Below are positions 42,631 through 52,630 of a DNA stretch of 64,000 nucleotides, piece after piece. A program made the position numbers and the translations under genes. Location: assembly GCF_021650975.2 (NCBI RefSeq), contig NZ_CP091285.1, positions 1,054,001-1,118,000 of the forward strand, given 5' to 3'. The stretch's first letter is position 1, and each line of letters opens with the position of its first letter. Origin of the DNA: Flavobacterium jumunjinense. Lineage in GTDB: Bacteria > Bacteroidota > Bacteroidia > Flavobacteriales > Flavobacteriaceae. The notes below the pieces were generated by a model, which did not search any database, was not told the DNA's origin, and saw only the letters and a list, made by a program, of their open reading frames with translations.

Positions 42631-43647
42631 CTAGTTTATTGTTATAGTACTACCACAACCTGAATTTGCACTATATACTTTGGTTTTTGTTGAACTATAA
42701 ACGTTACTACCTCCAGATTTGGTTACAGTTTGTAAATAGCCATCTGTATCACAGTTCCAAGTTGCTGTTCCACCACTACTAATCTTAGTACCTGGATTAC
42801 GACTTCCAGATTTACCTACGTAAATTGTACGTCCTGAATTATTTCGAAGCGTAACTTTATTTTTTGTTTTTGATGCTTGATAATTTGCTTCATTCTGTTT
42901 TATTCTTCGCTGCAAATCAATATACTCTGGTGTTGCTTTTATAGAATCATTATACCTCTTTATTTCTTCATCACCTGCTTCTCTACTACGCTTGATTATA
43001 GCAATATCTGCTTTGTCTTTTGAAGTTAAAGGATTGGCTTGTTTTGCTTTCATAGCAGTTACGTAGTCATTAAATATTTTTTTGATATTTACCGTCTTGA
43101 TATATTTATGGGTTGCTGAATAACCCGAAGATTCAAGTTTTGATTTCATTCTGTTTAAAAAACCACCTTTCTTCTTTCCTTTATTCTCTTTTGATTCTGA
43201 ACGGTCTTTAACCACTACATAAATAGCTCTAACATCTTCTAGCTTTGGAACACCTTTATCTGAGATGTCATCTATTTTAAACAACATATCATCAATAGCC
43301 ATATAGCCATCGTCTGTATAATCATGTTTTATAGTCATTACATTTGGGTAACTATCTACTCTACCATAATCACTTATTTCTGTTTCGCTAAAACCACCAT
43401 AATCTGCAGAAACTGGTTTAGCTTCAAAACCTACAGGCTGTCCTGTTACTAGTTTTGTTACTGTTATTTTAACAGCAGGTTCGCCTCTTACGATATCGAC
43501 AGTTCCATCGTCTTTTATAGATATGCCTGAAAAACCTTCATAGGTTACTGTTTCTCCATTAGCCTCAAGGGCTTCGTAAAAATTTTTTTGAGCTTGTGTT
43601 AAGGTTGTTGCAAAAATCAATGCAATAGTGACTATTATTTTTTTCAT
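42631..43647 (-). CDS. secreted protein of unknown function
   Basis: The protein has 338 residues with a signal peptide (1-19, ending TTLTQAQ). A middle beta-rich region (about 25-150) and a basic segment (GKKKGGFLNRMKSKLES, near 158-174) are followed by a helical stretch and a Thr/Ser/Gly-rich end with two Cys (about 265-338; SSGGTATWNC, SANSGCGSTI). No known domain. The gene stops close to the orphan sorting-domain remnant, but it has no sorting domain itself. Confidence 0.7.
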   Translation of the reverse strand: MKKIIVTIALIFATTLTQAQKNFYEALEANGETVTYEGFSGISIKDDGTVDIVRGEPAVKITVTKLVTGQPVGFEAKPVSADYGGFSETEISDYGRVDSYPNVMTIKHDYTDDGYMAIDDMLFKIDDISDKGVPKLEDVRAIYVVVKDRSESKENKGKKKGGFLNRMKSKLESSGYSATHKYIKTVNIKKIFNDYVTAMKAKQANPLTSKDKADIAIIKRSREAGDEEIKRYNDSIKATPEYIDLQRRIKQNEANYQASKTKNKVTLRNNSGRTIYVGKSGSRNPGTKISSGGTATWNCDTDGYLQTVTKSGGSNVYSSTKTKVYSANSGCGSTITIN

Positions 43648-43877
43648 AATACAAAATTTATTTTTTAGCGTTATTATATAGTATACTTACCCAATTCGCT
43701 AACACTCGGGGTCGCTTTTTTATTCATTATTTATTGCTTATAACGACTTAGTTTTAATGGTGATTTCATAATCATGGTAAAATTTTAGATTTTGCAACTA
43801 TTACTATCCTACTCTTTATCCATACAAAACATGATGAGTTTTCTGAAACATCAATACATACCTAGTTCTAAAACAAA

Positions 43878-43908
43878 AAAACTCGTAAGCATAACTCTTA
43901 CGAGTTTT
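43878..43908 (-). terminator. terminator of the LRR gene
   Basis: AAAACTCGTAAG (43878-43889) and CTTACGAGTTTT (43897-43908) form a 12-bp stem right after the LRR stop codon on the minus strand. Confidence 0.85.
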
Positions 43909-43923
43909 AAAGTAATAAATGAA

Positions 43924-45930
43924 TTATTGCTTGATAAAACGTTTCGTTGACACAAATCCGTTATCGTCTTCTATTGTAATTAAATACATGCCTGTATTTA
44001 AATTGGCTGTATTGATTACAGTTGATTTTGTTTGTAATACTTGAGTTCCTAAAACACTATAAATTGTTGCTTGCTTTAAGTTCGTTTTCATTTCAATATT
44101 TAATACATTCCTTGTTGGGTTTGGATAAACTGAAAACACTAAACCTGATGTAAAGCTTTGCGAACTTAAAGCACAATTTGTACTAAAACTTGTTTGCGCA
44201 TCAATATTTGTCCAATTGCTTGTGCTGTACGCTGCGTCATCTACTTGGATGCACGTTAGGTTAGGGTTGCTTTGGGCATAGAAGTTATTTGAAGTTATAT
44301 TGATGTTATTCCCATTTTGAACATCTAAACTGCTTAGTTGATTGAAAGAACAATATAATAGTGTTAAACTCGTGTTTTGACTCACATCTAAACTGTTAAG
44401 GGAGTTGTTTTGGCACCATAGGGTAGTTAAACTTGTATTTTGACTCACATTTAAATTGCTTAGTTGGTTGGAATTACAATGGAAGACTGTTAAACTCGTA
44501 TTTTGACTCACATTTAAACTACTTAGTTGATTGATACCACAGGATAAGTCTGTCAAACTCGTATTTTGAGTCACATCTAAACTGCTTAGTTGATTTTCAT
44601 TACAATTTAAAAATGTCAAACTTGTATTTTGAGTCACATCTAAATTGCTTAGTTGATTGTTAGCACAACGTAAGTCTGTCAAATTCACAAAAGCCTCTAT
44701 GCCTGTTAAATCCGAAATGGAAAGACCTGGACAACTTATTTGTCCTGTAAATGCACTTGCTTCAGTACATTCTATTTCAGTATTTCCATTTGTGTTAATG
44801 GCTGTATTTCCAACTAAGTAGGCTTTGAAGTTGGCATCTGGGATGTTTACGACACAAGGTGGTGGACAATTGGTACTAAAGCTGGTTTGTGCATCTATAA
44901 AATTCCAATTAGCAGTACTGTAAGCCACATTATCAACTGTAATACAAGTAAGGTTTGGATTACTATTGGCAGCAAAATTTGCACCTGGAATATTTGAATT
45001 ATTTCCATTGGCTACATTTAAGCTAGTAAGGTTCGGGCAACTTCCAACACTTATAAGTGTAAGATTTGTATTTGCAGAAACATCTAAAGAAGTAAACTGA
45101 TTTACTTGTGCCCAAAGTGTTTGCAACTTTAAGTTTGTACTTAAATCTAAAGCAGTCAATTGATTTGATGCCACATTTAGCAATGTTAGCTTGGTATTTT
45201 GTGAAACATCTAATGCAGACAAATTATTTCCATTGCATCTTAATTCTGTAATTTCAGTAAATGCTTCAATCCCTGTTAAGTCTGAAATATTAATATTATT
45301 AACATCTATTGTGCCTGTAAAAGCACTTGCTTCAGTACATTCTATTTCAGTATTTCCATTCGTGTTAATTGCTGTATTGGCAACTAAAGCGGCTTTAAAG
45401 TTGGCATCTGGTATGTTTACTATGCACGGAGGTGCAGTATATGGGGTATATACAATATCGTCTATACCAAAGTTTTCAGAATCACCATCTGTTCTAGATA
45501 TTTGTATTTGCACAACATTAGTCCAATTTAAAGCCACAATACTTGCAGCTGTTGTTACATTAGCTGTTGTTGTATTAAGTACTGTTGTTGATCCATAACC
45601 ATCCATCGATTTAAAAGTCCAATTACTAGTAAGTGATCCAAACACTTTAAGACTTTGGGTGTCTACCGCTGGATAAAAAGTTAAAAGCACCGTTTGTTCA
45701 TATTGTGCATTACGAACTGATAAACCCGTAGATCCTTGACCTGCATTTGTTAAATTAATGAGTGTATTATTCGAGGTTCTAAAACTAGCTTCATAACCAT
45801 TGATAGTTTGTATAGCCACAGAATTAGGATTTTGACTACTTCCTCCTAAAGTAGCCGTTTCCCAGTCAAAGGTTTGACTGTAAGCCAAAGTTGAAAATAA
45901 AGCAATTAATACTAGTAATCTTGTTTTCAT
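43924..45930 (-). CDS. T9SS type A leucine-rich-repeat surface protein
   Basis: The protein has 668 residues with a signal peptide (1-18) and an N-terminal beta-sandwich-like domain (about 19-165). Two copies of an IPDANFKA.. module follow, each with NTNGNTEIECTEA and bacterial-type leucine-rich repeats (LNVSQNTSLT.L.C..NQ, about 21 residues per repeat). The C-terminus (about 600-668) is a type A sorting domain (VYPNPTRNVLNIEM, ATIYSVLGTQVL, MYLITI, KRFIKQ). It is exported by the T9SS and probably attached to the surface. Near-identical 63-nt DNA repeats encode the second LRR block. Confidence 0.92.
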   Translation of the reverse strand: MKTRLLVLIALFSTLAYSQTFDWETATLGGSSQNPNSVAIQTINGYEASFRTSNNTLINLTNAGQGSTGLSVRNAQYEQTVLLTFYPAVDTQSLKVFGSLTSNWTFKSMDGYGSTTVLNTTTANVTTAASIVALNWTNVVQIQISRTDGDSENFGIDDIVYTPYTAPPCIVNIPDANFKAALVANTAINTNGNTEIECTEASAFTGTIDVNNINISDLTGIEAFTEITELRCNGNNLSALDVSQNTKLTLLNVASNQLTALDLSTNLKLQTLWAQVNQFTSLDVSANTNLTLISVGSCPNLTSLNVANGNNSNIPGANFAANSNPNLTCITVDNVAYSTANWNFIDAQTSFSTNCPPPCVVNIPDANFKAYLVGNTAINTNGNTEIECTEASAFTGQISCPGLSISDLTGIEAFVNLTDLRCANNQLSNLDVTQNTSLTFLNCNENQLSSLDVTQNTSLTDLSCGINQLSSLNVSQNTSLTVFHCNSNQLSNLNVSQNTSLTTLWCQNNSLNSLDVSQNTSLTLLYCSFNQLSSLDVQNGNNINITSNNFYAQSNPNLTCIQVDDAAYSTSNWTNIDAQTSFSTNCALSSQSFTSGLVFSVYPNPTRNVLNIEMKTNLKQATIYSVLGTQVLQTKSTVINTANLNTGMYLITIEDDNGFVSTKRFIKQ

Positions 45931-46040
45931 AATAGATGAATTTTAATTATAGCAACAAAATTGTGGAAGTATTGGTGTATTTTTAGTGTTTTTCTTCTGA
46001 AAGGTTCGATTTTTTTTCTAAATCGATACTAAAAAAGAAA

Positions 46041-46060
46041 CCACCTTGATAACAAGGTGG
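46041..46060 (-). terminator. terminator after the beta-helix protein region
   Basis: CCACCTTG (46041-46048) and CAAGGTGG (46053-46060) form an 8-bp stem followed on the minus strand by TTTCTTTTTT. It lies between the end of the 46195 gene and the start of the LRR gene. Confidence 0.75.
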
Positions 46061-46081
46061 CTGAACAAACAAAACATAAAA

Positions 46082-46168
46082 CTATATTACCAAAAAAGCA
46101 ACTATTCCTATGAACACATACATAAGTAAAAGTGTTATTTCTAGGCGGTATTTTTCAATAAAATTCAT
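46082..46168 (-). CDS. small membrane peptide (28 residues)
   Basis: The frame MNFIEKYRLEITLLLMYVFI, then GIVAFLVI, is a charged N-terminus followed by one transmembrane-like helix, with an AAAAGGAAC stretch shortly before the ATG. It lies between two T9SS-protein genes and ends before a terminator. It is too short for motif evidence, so this is a tentative call. Confidence 0.35.
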   Translation of the reverse strand: MNFIEKYRLEITLLLMYVFIGIVAFLVI

Positions 46169-46194
46169 ATTTTGTTCCTTTTTATCTGAAACAT

Positions 46195-48741
46195 CTACTT
46201 CTTAATGATTTTCTTTGTTCCTATTGCTCCACTTTCTGTTTGAAGATTTACTAAATAGATACCCGAATCTAAATTTGAAATATTTATTTCTTTTTTATTT
46301 GTTTCTAAAACTTTTCTTCCATCTAACGAATAAATAGTTATCCTATTTATAACTTCTTTCGATTGAATGTTTATAAGGTTAGTTGATGGATTAGGATATA
46401 TAATAAAATCATTATAAGTTGTAAATGAATTTGAAGAAAGTGAAGGTGAACCAAATTCATAAGCTCCCATATCTACAGTAGTATTAAAAACACGTTGGTT
46501 CCCTAATAAATCTGAAGTACCTAAAACATACGTATTATTACCCGAGTCAATTGCTGGAGAACCTGACATTAAAGAATAATCTCCATTAACTAAACTTACA
46601 AATAAAGGATCTGCATTAGATGTTGCAGTAAGAGTACTGATACTATCATCGTTAAAATTAAGAGGATCTAAGGAGTTAGAAACAGCCAAAGAAGTGATTG
46701 GTGCTTCGGACAAATCAGTTATTGACCTTGCTATAGCTCCTCCTGTTGTTGTATTAAATCTAAAAATACAATTGCTAACTATTGCGTTAAATGTACTTGT
46801 TATACTGGAAGATGACATACTTATAGCAACAGTAGCTCTAGAAGAATTATTTAAAGAATTAGCTGTACCTAAATCTGTATTATTAACATATGTATTATTA
46901 TATAGATTTAATGCTACGTCTGATCCATTTGCTATAACTTTAAACCAAGAAGCACTTCCACTTCCTCCAGTAGCCGTTGTTGTATTCAGGTTACCCGCTA
47001 CATTTTTATCAAATAATGAATTTGCAACTGTTAAATCCACATTAGTATTAGCTCTTACAAAACTATATATACTTGTTGCTCTTCGAGACATGTTATTAAT
47101 AAACTTACAATTTTCAATAATTAGTTCACCTCTAGCACCTGCTGTGTTGTTTAATTCGAATTCTGCATCTAAACCGGCATTATCATTTCTTGATACATTA
47201 TCTTTTACAACACAATCTTTAAGTGTTAAGTTAGCAATTGATTTATGTTTAATTATAGCTCCACCTCTTTCAGTTGCATTCAAATTATTGTGAGCATCAC
47301 TTATGGTTAAACCCTCTAATAATAAATTATTTCCAGTTTCAGTAATATTTATAATATGATAACTATTATCTGCATTTCGAGTAGTATTGCTATAATTTGA
47401 TATAAAATCTGCAACATTTACATCATTTCCTTGTAAGTCTCCAGATAAAATAGTTTCATTAGCACCAATAACACGCTCAGACAATTGTGTTTCTGTACCT
47501 GCAAAACCACCATAAATTTCAATATTATCGCCATAAATAGTATATGCTACAGATCTATTTGAAGGACTTGGGTTATATGTGCCACCAGCTATCCAAACTT
47601 CTTTATTATCCTGATAACTGTTCAATGCATCATTAAGATCGTTATAAGCATCTGTCCACGATGAGCCATCATTATTACCTGTTGCATTTATATTTACATA
47701 GTATCTAGGTAGAAAAGGCATAACATTATATTTTTTAACCGATATTTTAGTTCCGTCTTTATACAATGTGTAATAATCACCTGTTACAGGGTTCATTTCA
47801 ACATCTGCAAAAAAAGCAGGGTCACTAGTAGGTATACTTGGAGCTACTAATGTTGTTACTGCGTTACCTATTGGGTTAATTTTGATTAGTGCTAATTGAT
47901 CGTTAACATCATTATAAATAAAATAAATATTTCCATCTTTAGCGCTTTTTCTTAATTTAATTGTACCATTTCTGTTTCCTGTAATAGTAGTTAATAAATT
48001 CGTATTATTAAAAAAAACCCTTGCTCTATCAGCAATATCTAGATAACTAATGTAGGTCATATCATCAATACCACTAATTCTACTAATATTTCGCACTGTA
48101 TTTGGTGGATATAAATTAGTCACACTATAATCGGCAATAATTGCATCAATATCATATCGACTCCCTGATTGAGAGTTAGCAATATAACATTTATCAAAGG
48201 ATGTTAAATCTTCAGCTTGACCAGAAATTGTTGTAAAATTCCAAGTATTATTTACATACTTAATAAAACACTGTACTGAATTAGTTGTATTCCTTGCAGA
48301 TATTCTTGGAATACCAGATGCATTAAATCTAATTCTAGTTCTTCTATCTATTAGATTCCCATTCCCAAGACCCGAACCAACAACAGACCAATTAGTTCCA
48401 TCATAATTATAAACGCTTAATGTATTATCTGAAGTTCTAATATATGCCACCCAAACTTCGTTTGTTACTGGATTTACATTAATAGACGGACTCATCGCAT
48501 CATCAGTAGAAACCAAACTTCCTAAATTAACCCATGAAGTACCATTATACTCCATAACCCTAACATTGTTATTATTTGATGCATCAATATATGCCATATA
48601 AGTACTACCTGTTGTTGGATTAAATCCAATACCACCATCAGATGCTACATTTGTAAATTGTTGAGTTCCTACTTGTTCCCAATTTTGAGAATTCCCAATG
48701 TTACTTATTAACAATAAGATTAAAAGTAAACGTATTTTCAT
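46195..48741 (-). CDS. T9SS type A secreted protein with beta-helix-like region
   Basis: The protein has 848 residues with a signal peptide (1-18). The first part (20-345) has repeated beta-propeller-like blades (SVVGSGLGNG, MEYNGTSWVNLGS). A parallel beta-helix with the choice-of-anchor Q pattern follows (about 350-755; YVNINATGNNDGSSW, then SDLLGNQRVFNTTVDMGAYE), and a type A sorting domain ends it (about 775-848; IYPNPSTNLINI, YSLDGRKVL, GIYLVNLQ, KKIIKK). It is probably a surface or secreted polysaccharide-binding protein. Its terminator lies at 46041. Confidence 0.88.
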   Translation of the reverse strand: MKIRLLLILLLISNIGNSQNWEQVGTQQFTNVASDGGIGFNPTTGSTYMAYIDASNNNNVRVMEYNGTSWVNLGSLVSTDDAMSPSINVNPVTNEVWVAYIRTSDNTLSVYNYDGTNWSVVGSGLGNGNLIDRRTRIRFNASGIPRISARNTTNSVQCFIKYVNNTWNFTTISGQAEDLTSFDKCYIANSQSGSRYDIDAIIADYSVTNLYPPNTVRNISRISGIDDMTYISYLDIADRARVFFNNTNLLTTITGNRNGTIKLRKSAKDGNIYFIYNDVNDQLALIKINPIGNAVTTLVAPSIPTSDPAFFADVEMNPVTGDYYTLYKDGTKISVKKYNVMPFLPRYYVNINATGNNDGSSWTDAYNDLNDALNSYQDNKEVWIAGGTYNPSPSNRSVAYTIYGDNIEIYGGFAGTETQLSERVIGANETILSGDLQGNDVNVADFISNYSNTTRNADNSYHIINITETGNNLLLEGLTISDAHNNLNATERGGAIIKHKSIANLTLKDCVVKDNVSRNDNAGLDAEFELNNTAGARGELIIENCKFINNMSRRATSIYSFVRANTNVDLTVANSLFDKNVAGNLNTTTATGGSGSASWFKVIANGSDVALNLYNNTYVNNTDLGTANSLNNSSRATVAISMSSSSITSTFNAIVSNCIFRFNTTTGGAIARSITDLSEAPITSLAVSNSLDPLNFNDDSISTLTATSNADPLFVSLVNGDYSLMSGSPAIDSGNNTYVLGTSDLLGNQRVFNTTVDMGAYEFGSPSLSSNSFTTYNDFIIYPNPSTNLINIQSKEVINRITIYSLDGRKVLETNKKEINISNLDSGIYLVNLQTESGAIGTKKIIKK

Positions 48742-48836
48742 AATTTTAAAGTTTTATAATTTGATGTAAAATTGAAGCTTTACAGTAGTATATAATTTAC
48801 TTTTTTTATGAAAGTGCTGTTTTTTTTGCTGAAAGT

Positions 48837-49595
48837 TTAACTATTAAAAACGTCTTGAATTATTTTAATAAATTCTTCTCTTTTATCTTTTGCAATAGGA
48901 ATGGTTTTATTGTTTTCCATAATTAAATGATAACCATCCTTTTTTGACAATACTTTTATATGCTTTAAATTAATTAAATAAGAGCGATGTGGTTTATAAA
49001 AAAAAGCCGTTTTTTCTAATTGTTCTGCAAAGTGCTTAATAGGCTTACAGATTAATTCAGTTTTGTTATTTCGCAAAAATACTTTGGTGTACATGCCGTC
49101 TGCTTCAAACAAAATAATATCATCATGACTTACGAAAAGAATCCCTTTTGGAATATCTAAAGCCAGTTTGTTAATTGATAGTTGCTGAAATGCTTTTTTT
49201 AAATCATCTAACTTGTAATTGTCACCTTCCTGTTTTATATTCTGAATTGCTTTTTCGGTTGCTATTTTTAACTCGCTACCATCTATAGGTTTTAACAAAT
49301 AATCTACCGCTGATAATTTAAAAGCTTCAATTGCATATTGATTATAAGCAGTTGTGAATATAATTTGAAAATCGACTACTTCATTTTCGAAAAAATCTAG
49401 AATCTCTAAGCCAGAATATTTCGGCATTTCTATGTCTAAAAAAACAATCTTAGGCTGTTCTCTTCTAATAATTTCTACTCCTTTTTCTAGATCTGGAGCC
49501 TGAAGAATTGTAGTAATTTCTCTACACTCTTTCCTCATTAAATATTCTAATAATGTTCTAGCTTTATTTTCGTCATCTATAATTAGTACTTTCAT
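48837..49595 (-). CDS. LytTR response regulator, partner of propeller kinase
   Basis: The protein has 252 residues. The receiver domain covers 1-120 (phospho-acceptor in IVFLDIEMPKYSGLE) and the LytTR domain about 150-250 (FEADGMYTKVFLRNN, HRSYLINLKHI). The start codon overlaps the stop of the kinase gene (TAATG). It probably controls extracytoplasmic or adhesion functions. Confidence 0.93.
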   Translation of the reverse strand: MKVLIIDDENKARTLLEYLMRKECREITTILQAPDLEKGVEIIRREQPKIVFLDIEMPKYSGLEILDFFENEVVDFQIIFTTAYNQYAIEAFKLSAVDYLLKPIDGSELKIATEKAIQNIKQEGDNYKLDDLKKAFQQLSINKLALDIPKGILFVSHDDIILFEADGMYTKVFLRNNKTELICKPIKHFAEQLEKTAFFYKPHRSYLINLKHIKVLSKKDGYHLIMENNKTIPIAKDKREEFIKIIQDVFNS

Positions 49596-52519
49596 TATGT
49601 TGTTACAGGTATTTTTAAAACGATTTTAGTTCCTTTCGAACTAGATATTGTATCGATTTCGATTTTATTTTTCTTATTTGTATTAATTAATTCAATCCTC
49701 TTTTTAGTTGCATTTGTAGCAAATGATTTATGATATTGAAGTCTGTTCTTTTTTAATAATTCTGAGGCTTCAATTCCTATTCCATTATCTATAATTTCGC
49801 AGAAAAGAAGGGTTTTAGTTGAATTAAGATAAAATTTTATGTCTAAATTTCTGATTCCATCTTTATGTAACAATCCATGCTTAATAGAATTTTCCACATA
49901 AGGTTGTATGAAAAGAGAAGGTATTTTTACTTTACTACTATTAATTTCTGGATCAATATTAATTGTATAATTAAGTAAATCTTCAAAACGATTTTTTTCT
50001 AGTTCAAGATAAATATCAAGCGCATTTAATTCTTCCTTAAGAAAAACTTCATTTTCTCTACTATGGTCTAAATAAATACGTATTAATCTGGAAAACTTTA
50101 TCAAAAAGGAACTAGCTAATTCTCTTTCATTCAAAACGATATATTCTTGGATCGAGTTTAATGCATTAAATATAAAATGCGGATTCATTTGCGATCTCAG
50201 ATTTTCCAATTGATATAAAACTAATTGTTTATCAACTATTTCCTTTTCTAGAAGTTCATTTTGACGAATTTTTAATTTTCTAATCCTAACATTAAAATAA
50301 AAGACAAAAAATAAAGTTATTAAAAAAATAGCTAATAAATAAAACCACCACTTTTGCCAAAAAGGACTGTTAATTACAAACTTTATTTCTTTAATTGAAG
50401 AACTATCATTTATATCTGATAATATTGATTTAATTTGAAATGTATAATCTCCACTTGGCAAACTGTTATATTTTACAGAATTAACTTGTTTGTCTGTAGT
50501 AATCCAATTCTCGTTGTCTCCTAATAAGCGATACATATACCTCTTATTTTCAAGTGATTGAAAGCCATTTGCGTTAAAAACAAATTTAATATTATTTTCG
50601 TTGTACTCTAGTTCATAAAAAGAAGTGATACTATGCTCTTTTTCATTTATTTCTATGCCAGAAAAATATACTTGAGAAGGGTTTACTGTTTTGAAAACTT
50701 TATCTTTAGCGAAGCTAAACATTCCTTTATCAGAAGAAAAGACCACCTTGTTATCAAAAACCTCAATTCCAGAAATTAGATAGGTTTTTATGCCGTCTCG
50801 CTTCGTTAAACTTTTAAAAGTATTCTTTTTTGTATCTAGTAATTGAATTCCTTTTGAAGTTGCTATCCATAGTTTATTACCATCTGCTTTAATACTTTCA
50901 ATTTGATTAGATAACAATCCTTTTTTAGAATTAAATTCTGCAATTACTTTCCCTTCTTTTATTGCATAAATACCTTTTTTAAATGTTCCTACCCAAATGA
51001 TACCGTCTTTAGTTTGTGAAATTGTATTTGCATATATAGAGTTGTTATTAATCGTTATATTTTTTGATTGATACAAAGAATCATAAAAAACTAAATTATC
51101 AACATAAGCTACGTAAATGGTTTTTGTAGTAGCGTCATAATACGAAGAATACCCTCTTCTTTTTAGCTCCTTTGAAAGTGAAAAATCATTTTTTTTATCC
51201 TTCAAATCCTTTATAAAAACGTTACTATTCGTAACCAATAACAGTTTATCTTTTCCAATAAAAGAGAAGTTTTTTACAGATAAAAAATCTGACTCTTTAG
51301 AAAGTAGTGTAGCATTATTAAATGTATATCCTATTTCATCTTTACTGATATACGTTTTATTGTTCCATTTGTTATAAATCAAAGCAGAGACCCTTGACGT
51401 GTTGCTAAAATCAATGATTTTTTCATCGTTAGTATCTAAATTATAAATTGACACGTCTCCTTTATTAGTTCCATAAATTATAGAAGAATCATCAAGCTTT
51501 GTGAGGCAGCTAATATTTATAAAGTTTTTATTAATCTTGTATTCCTGAACGTGAATATTAGGAATAACAAAAACACCATTAGTTAAAGTTGTAAACCAAT
51601 AGTTTTCATCTTTATCCTTTATGATTTTTGTAATATATTCGTTTTCTAAGAATTTACTTATGAAATGAAATTTATTTTCAAAATATTCGTAAATATAAAC
51701 TCCGTTATTAGTAGCAAACCAAACTTTGTTTTCATTTTCAAAAATTGAAATCACTTGCAGTTGTTTTAATAATTCAAGTCCTTCAACATTCTTTATTTTT
51801 TTATGCTTCAAGTCTAAATTAAAAAAAACACTCTCTCTGTTTAGTCTTTTTTTACAAAACAAATAATCTTTTGACCGAAAAAATTGACTTTTTCCAGTTT
51901 CTATATTCTCTCCTAAACTATTTTTTAACTGTAAATCAAAAGTAATTAAGTCTTTTTTTAAAAAGTCTTTTTTTAAATTAATTTGTTGTAACGAATTATA
52001 ACCTGCTATAAAAATGGTCTCTTCAAATTGATAAGGACTTCCTGAGTTTTTATTATCTTTTTGTTGTAGTATTTTTTTAGTAATTAAATCAACAACAAAC
52101 ATTTCAGAATTAGAAAAAACAACTAAATGATTTTCATATATTAAAAACTCCGTTAGCTGTCCTTTTAGTAATAAATTACTTAAGTCAATAAAAGTAATTA
52201 GTTCATTATTTTGTACATAAAAAAATTGTCCGGAAATATTATTACACCAAATACGTCCTGAACTATCTTCTTTTACTCCAAAAACAGAGTTCAATCGCTT
52301 TTCAGAATTAGAAAAATTAACAAAATCACTTCCATTGTATCTAAAAAGACCTTTATCTGCACACAACCAAATAAATCCTTTACTATCTTCTATCATGTTA
52401 TAGAATTCTATGTCAGGAAGTCCATCTTTTTCAGTTAAATGAACATGAACAGGCTCTTGTGCAAAAAGAAAATTTACAAAGAGTAAAAGAAAATGAAAAA
52501 AGATTTTAAAGTTATTCAA
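49595..52519 (-). CDS. two-component-regulator-propeller sensor histidine kinase
   Basis: The protein has 974 residues. A signal peptide (about 1-20) is followed by a large periplasmic Reg_prop beta-propeller (about 25-590; IEDSKGFIWLCADKGLFR, IWVGTFKKGIYAI) and a Y_Y_Y domain (about 615-715). A single transmembrane helix follows near 735 (WWFYLLAIFLITLFFVFYF). The LytS-type His_kinase has MNPHFIFNALNSIQEYI and the HATPase_c domain has FIQPYVENSIKHG and IDNGIGI. This architecture is common in Bacteroidota polysaccharide or stress sensing; the signal is unknown. It forms an operon with the LytTR regulator. Confidence 0.93.
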   Translation of the reverse strand: MNNFKIFFHFLLLFVNFLFAQEPVHVHLTEKDGLPDIEFYNMIEDSKGFIWLCADKGLFRYNGSDFVNFSNSEKRLNSVFGVKEDSSGRIWCNNISGQFFYVQNNELITFIDLSNLLLKGQLTEFLIYENHLVVFSNSEMFVVDLITKKILQQKDNKNSGSPYQFEETIFIAGYNSLQQINLKKDFLKKDLITFDLQLKNSLGENIETGKSQFFRSKDYLFCKKRLNRESVFFNLDLKHKKIKNVEGLELLKQLQVISIFENENKVWFATNNGVYIYEYFENKFHFISKFLENEYITKIIKDKDENYWFTTLTNGVFVIPNIHVQEYKINKNFINISCLTKLDDSSIIYGTNKGDVSIYNLDTNDEKIIDFSNTSRVSALIYNKWNNKTYISKDEIGYTFNNATLLSKESDFLSVKNFSFIGKDKLLLVTNSNVFIKDLKDKKNDFSLSKELKRRGYSSYYDATTKTIYVAYVDNLVFYDSLYQSKNITINNNSIYANTISQTKDGIIWVGTFKKGIYAIKEGKVIAEFNSKKGLLSNQIESIKADGNKLWIATSKGIQLLDTKKNTFKSLTKRDGIKTYLISGIEVFDNKVVFSSDKGMFSFAKDKVFKTVNPSQVYFSGIEINEKEHSITSFYELEYNENNIKFVFNANGFQSLENKRYMYRLLGDNENWITTDKQVNSVKYNSLPSGDYTFQIKSILSDINDSSSIKEIKFVINSPFWQKWWFYLLAIFLITLFFVFYFNVRIRKLKIRQNELLEKEIVDKQLVLYQLENLRSQMNPHFIFNALNSIQEYIVLNERELASSFLIKFSRLIRIYLDHSRENEVFLKEELNALDIYLELEKNRFEDLLNYTINIDPEINSSKVKIPSLFIQPYVENSIKHGLLHKDGIRNLDIKFYLNSTKTLLFCEIIDNGIGIEASELLKKNRLQYHKSFATNATKKRIELINTNKKNKIEIDTISSSKGTKIVLKIPVTT

Positions 52520-52630
52520 TTAAATAAAGTTATTCTGTAAAAATACCTATTACTATTTAAAAGACATTTATTTTCTTTCCAAATAGCAATAAATCTTTCT
52601 AAAACAAATCTCTTTCAAAATAAATTATAA

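Noticed and set aside
44336..44680. Regularly spaced DNA repeats resembling CRISPR
   Set aside because: They are 63-nt coding repeats of a leucine-rich-repeat protein with an open frame throughout.
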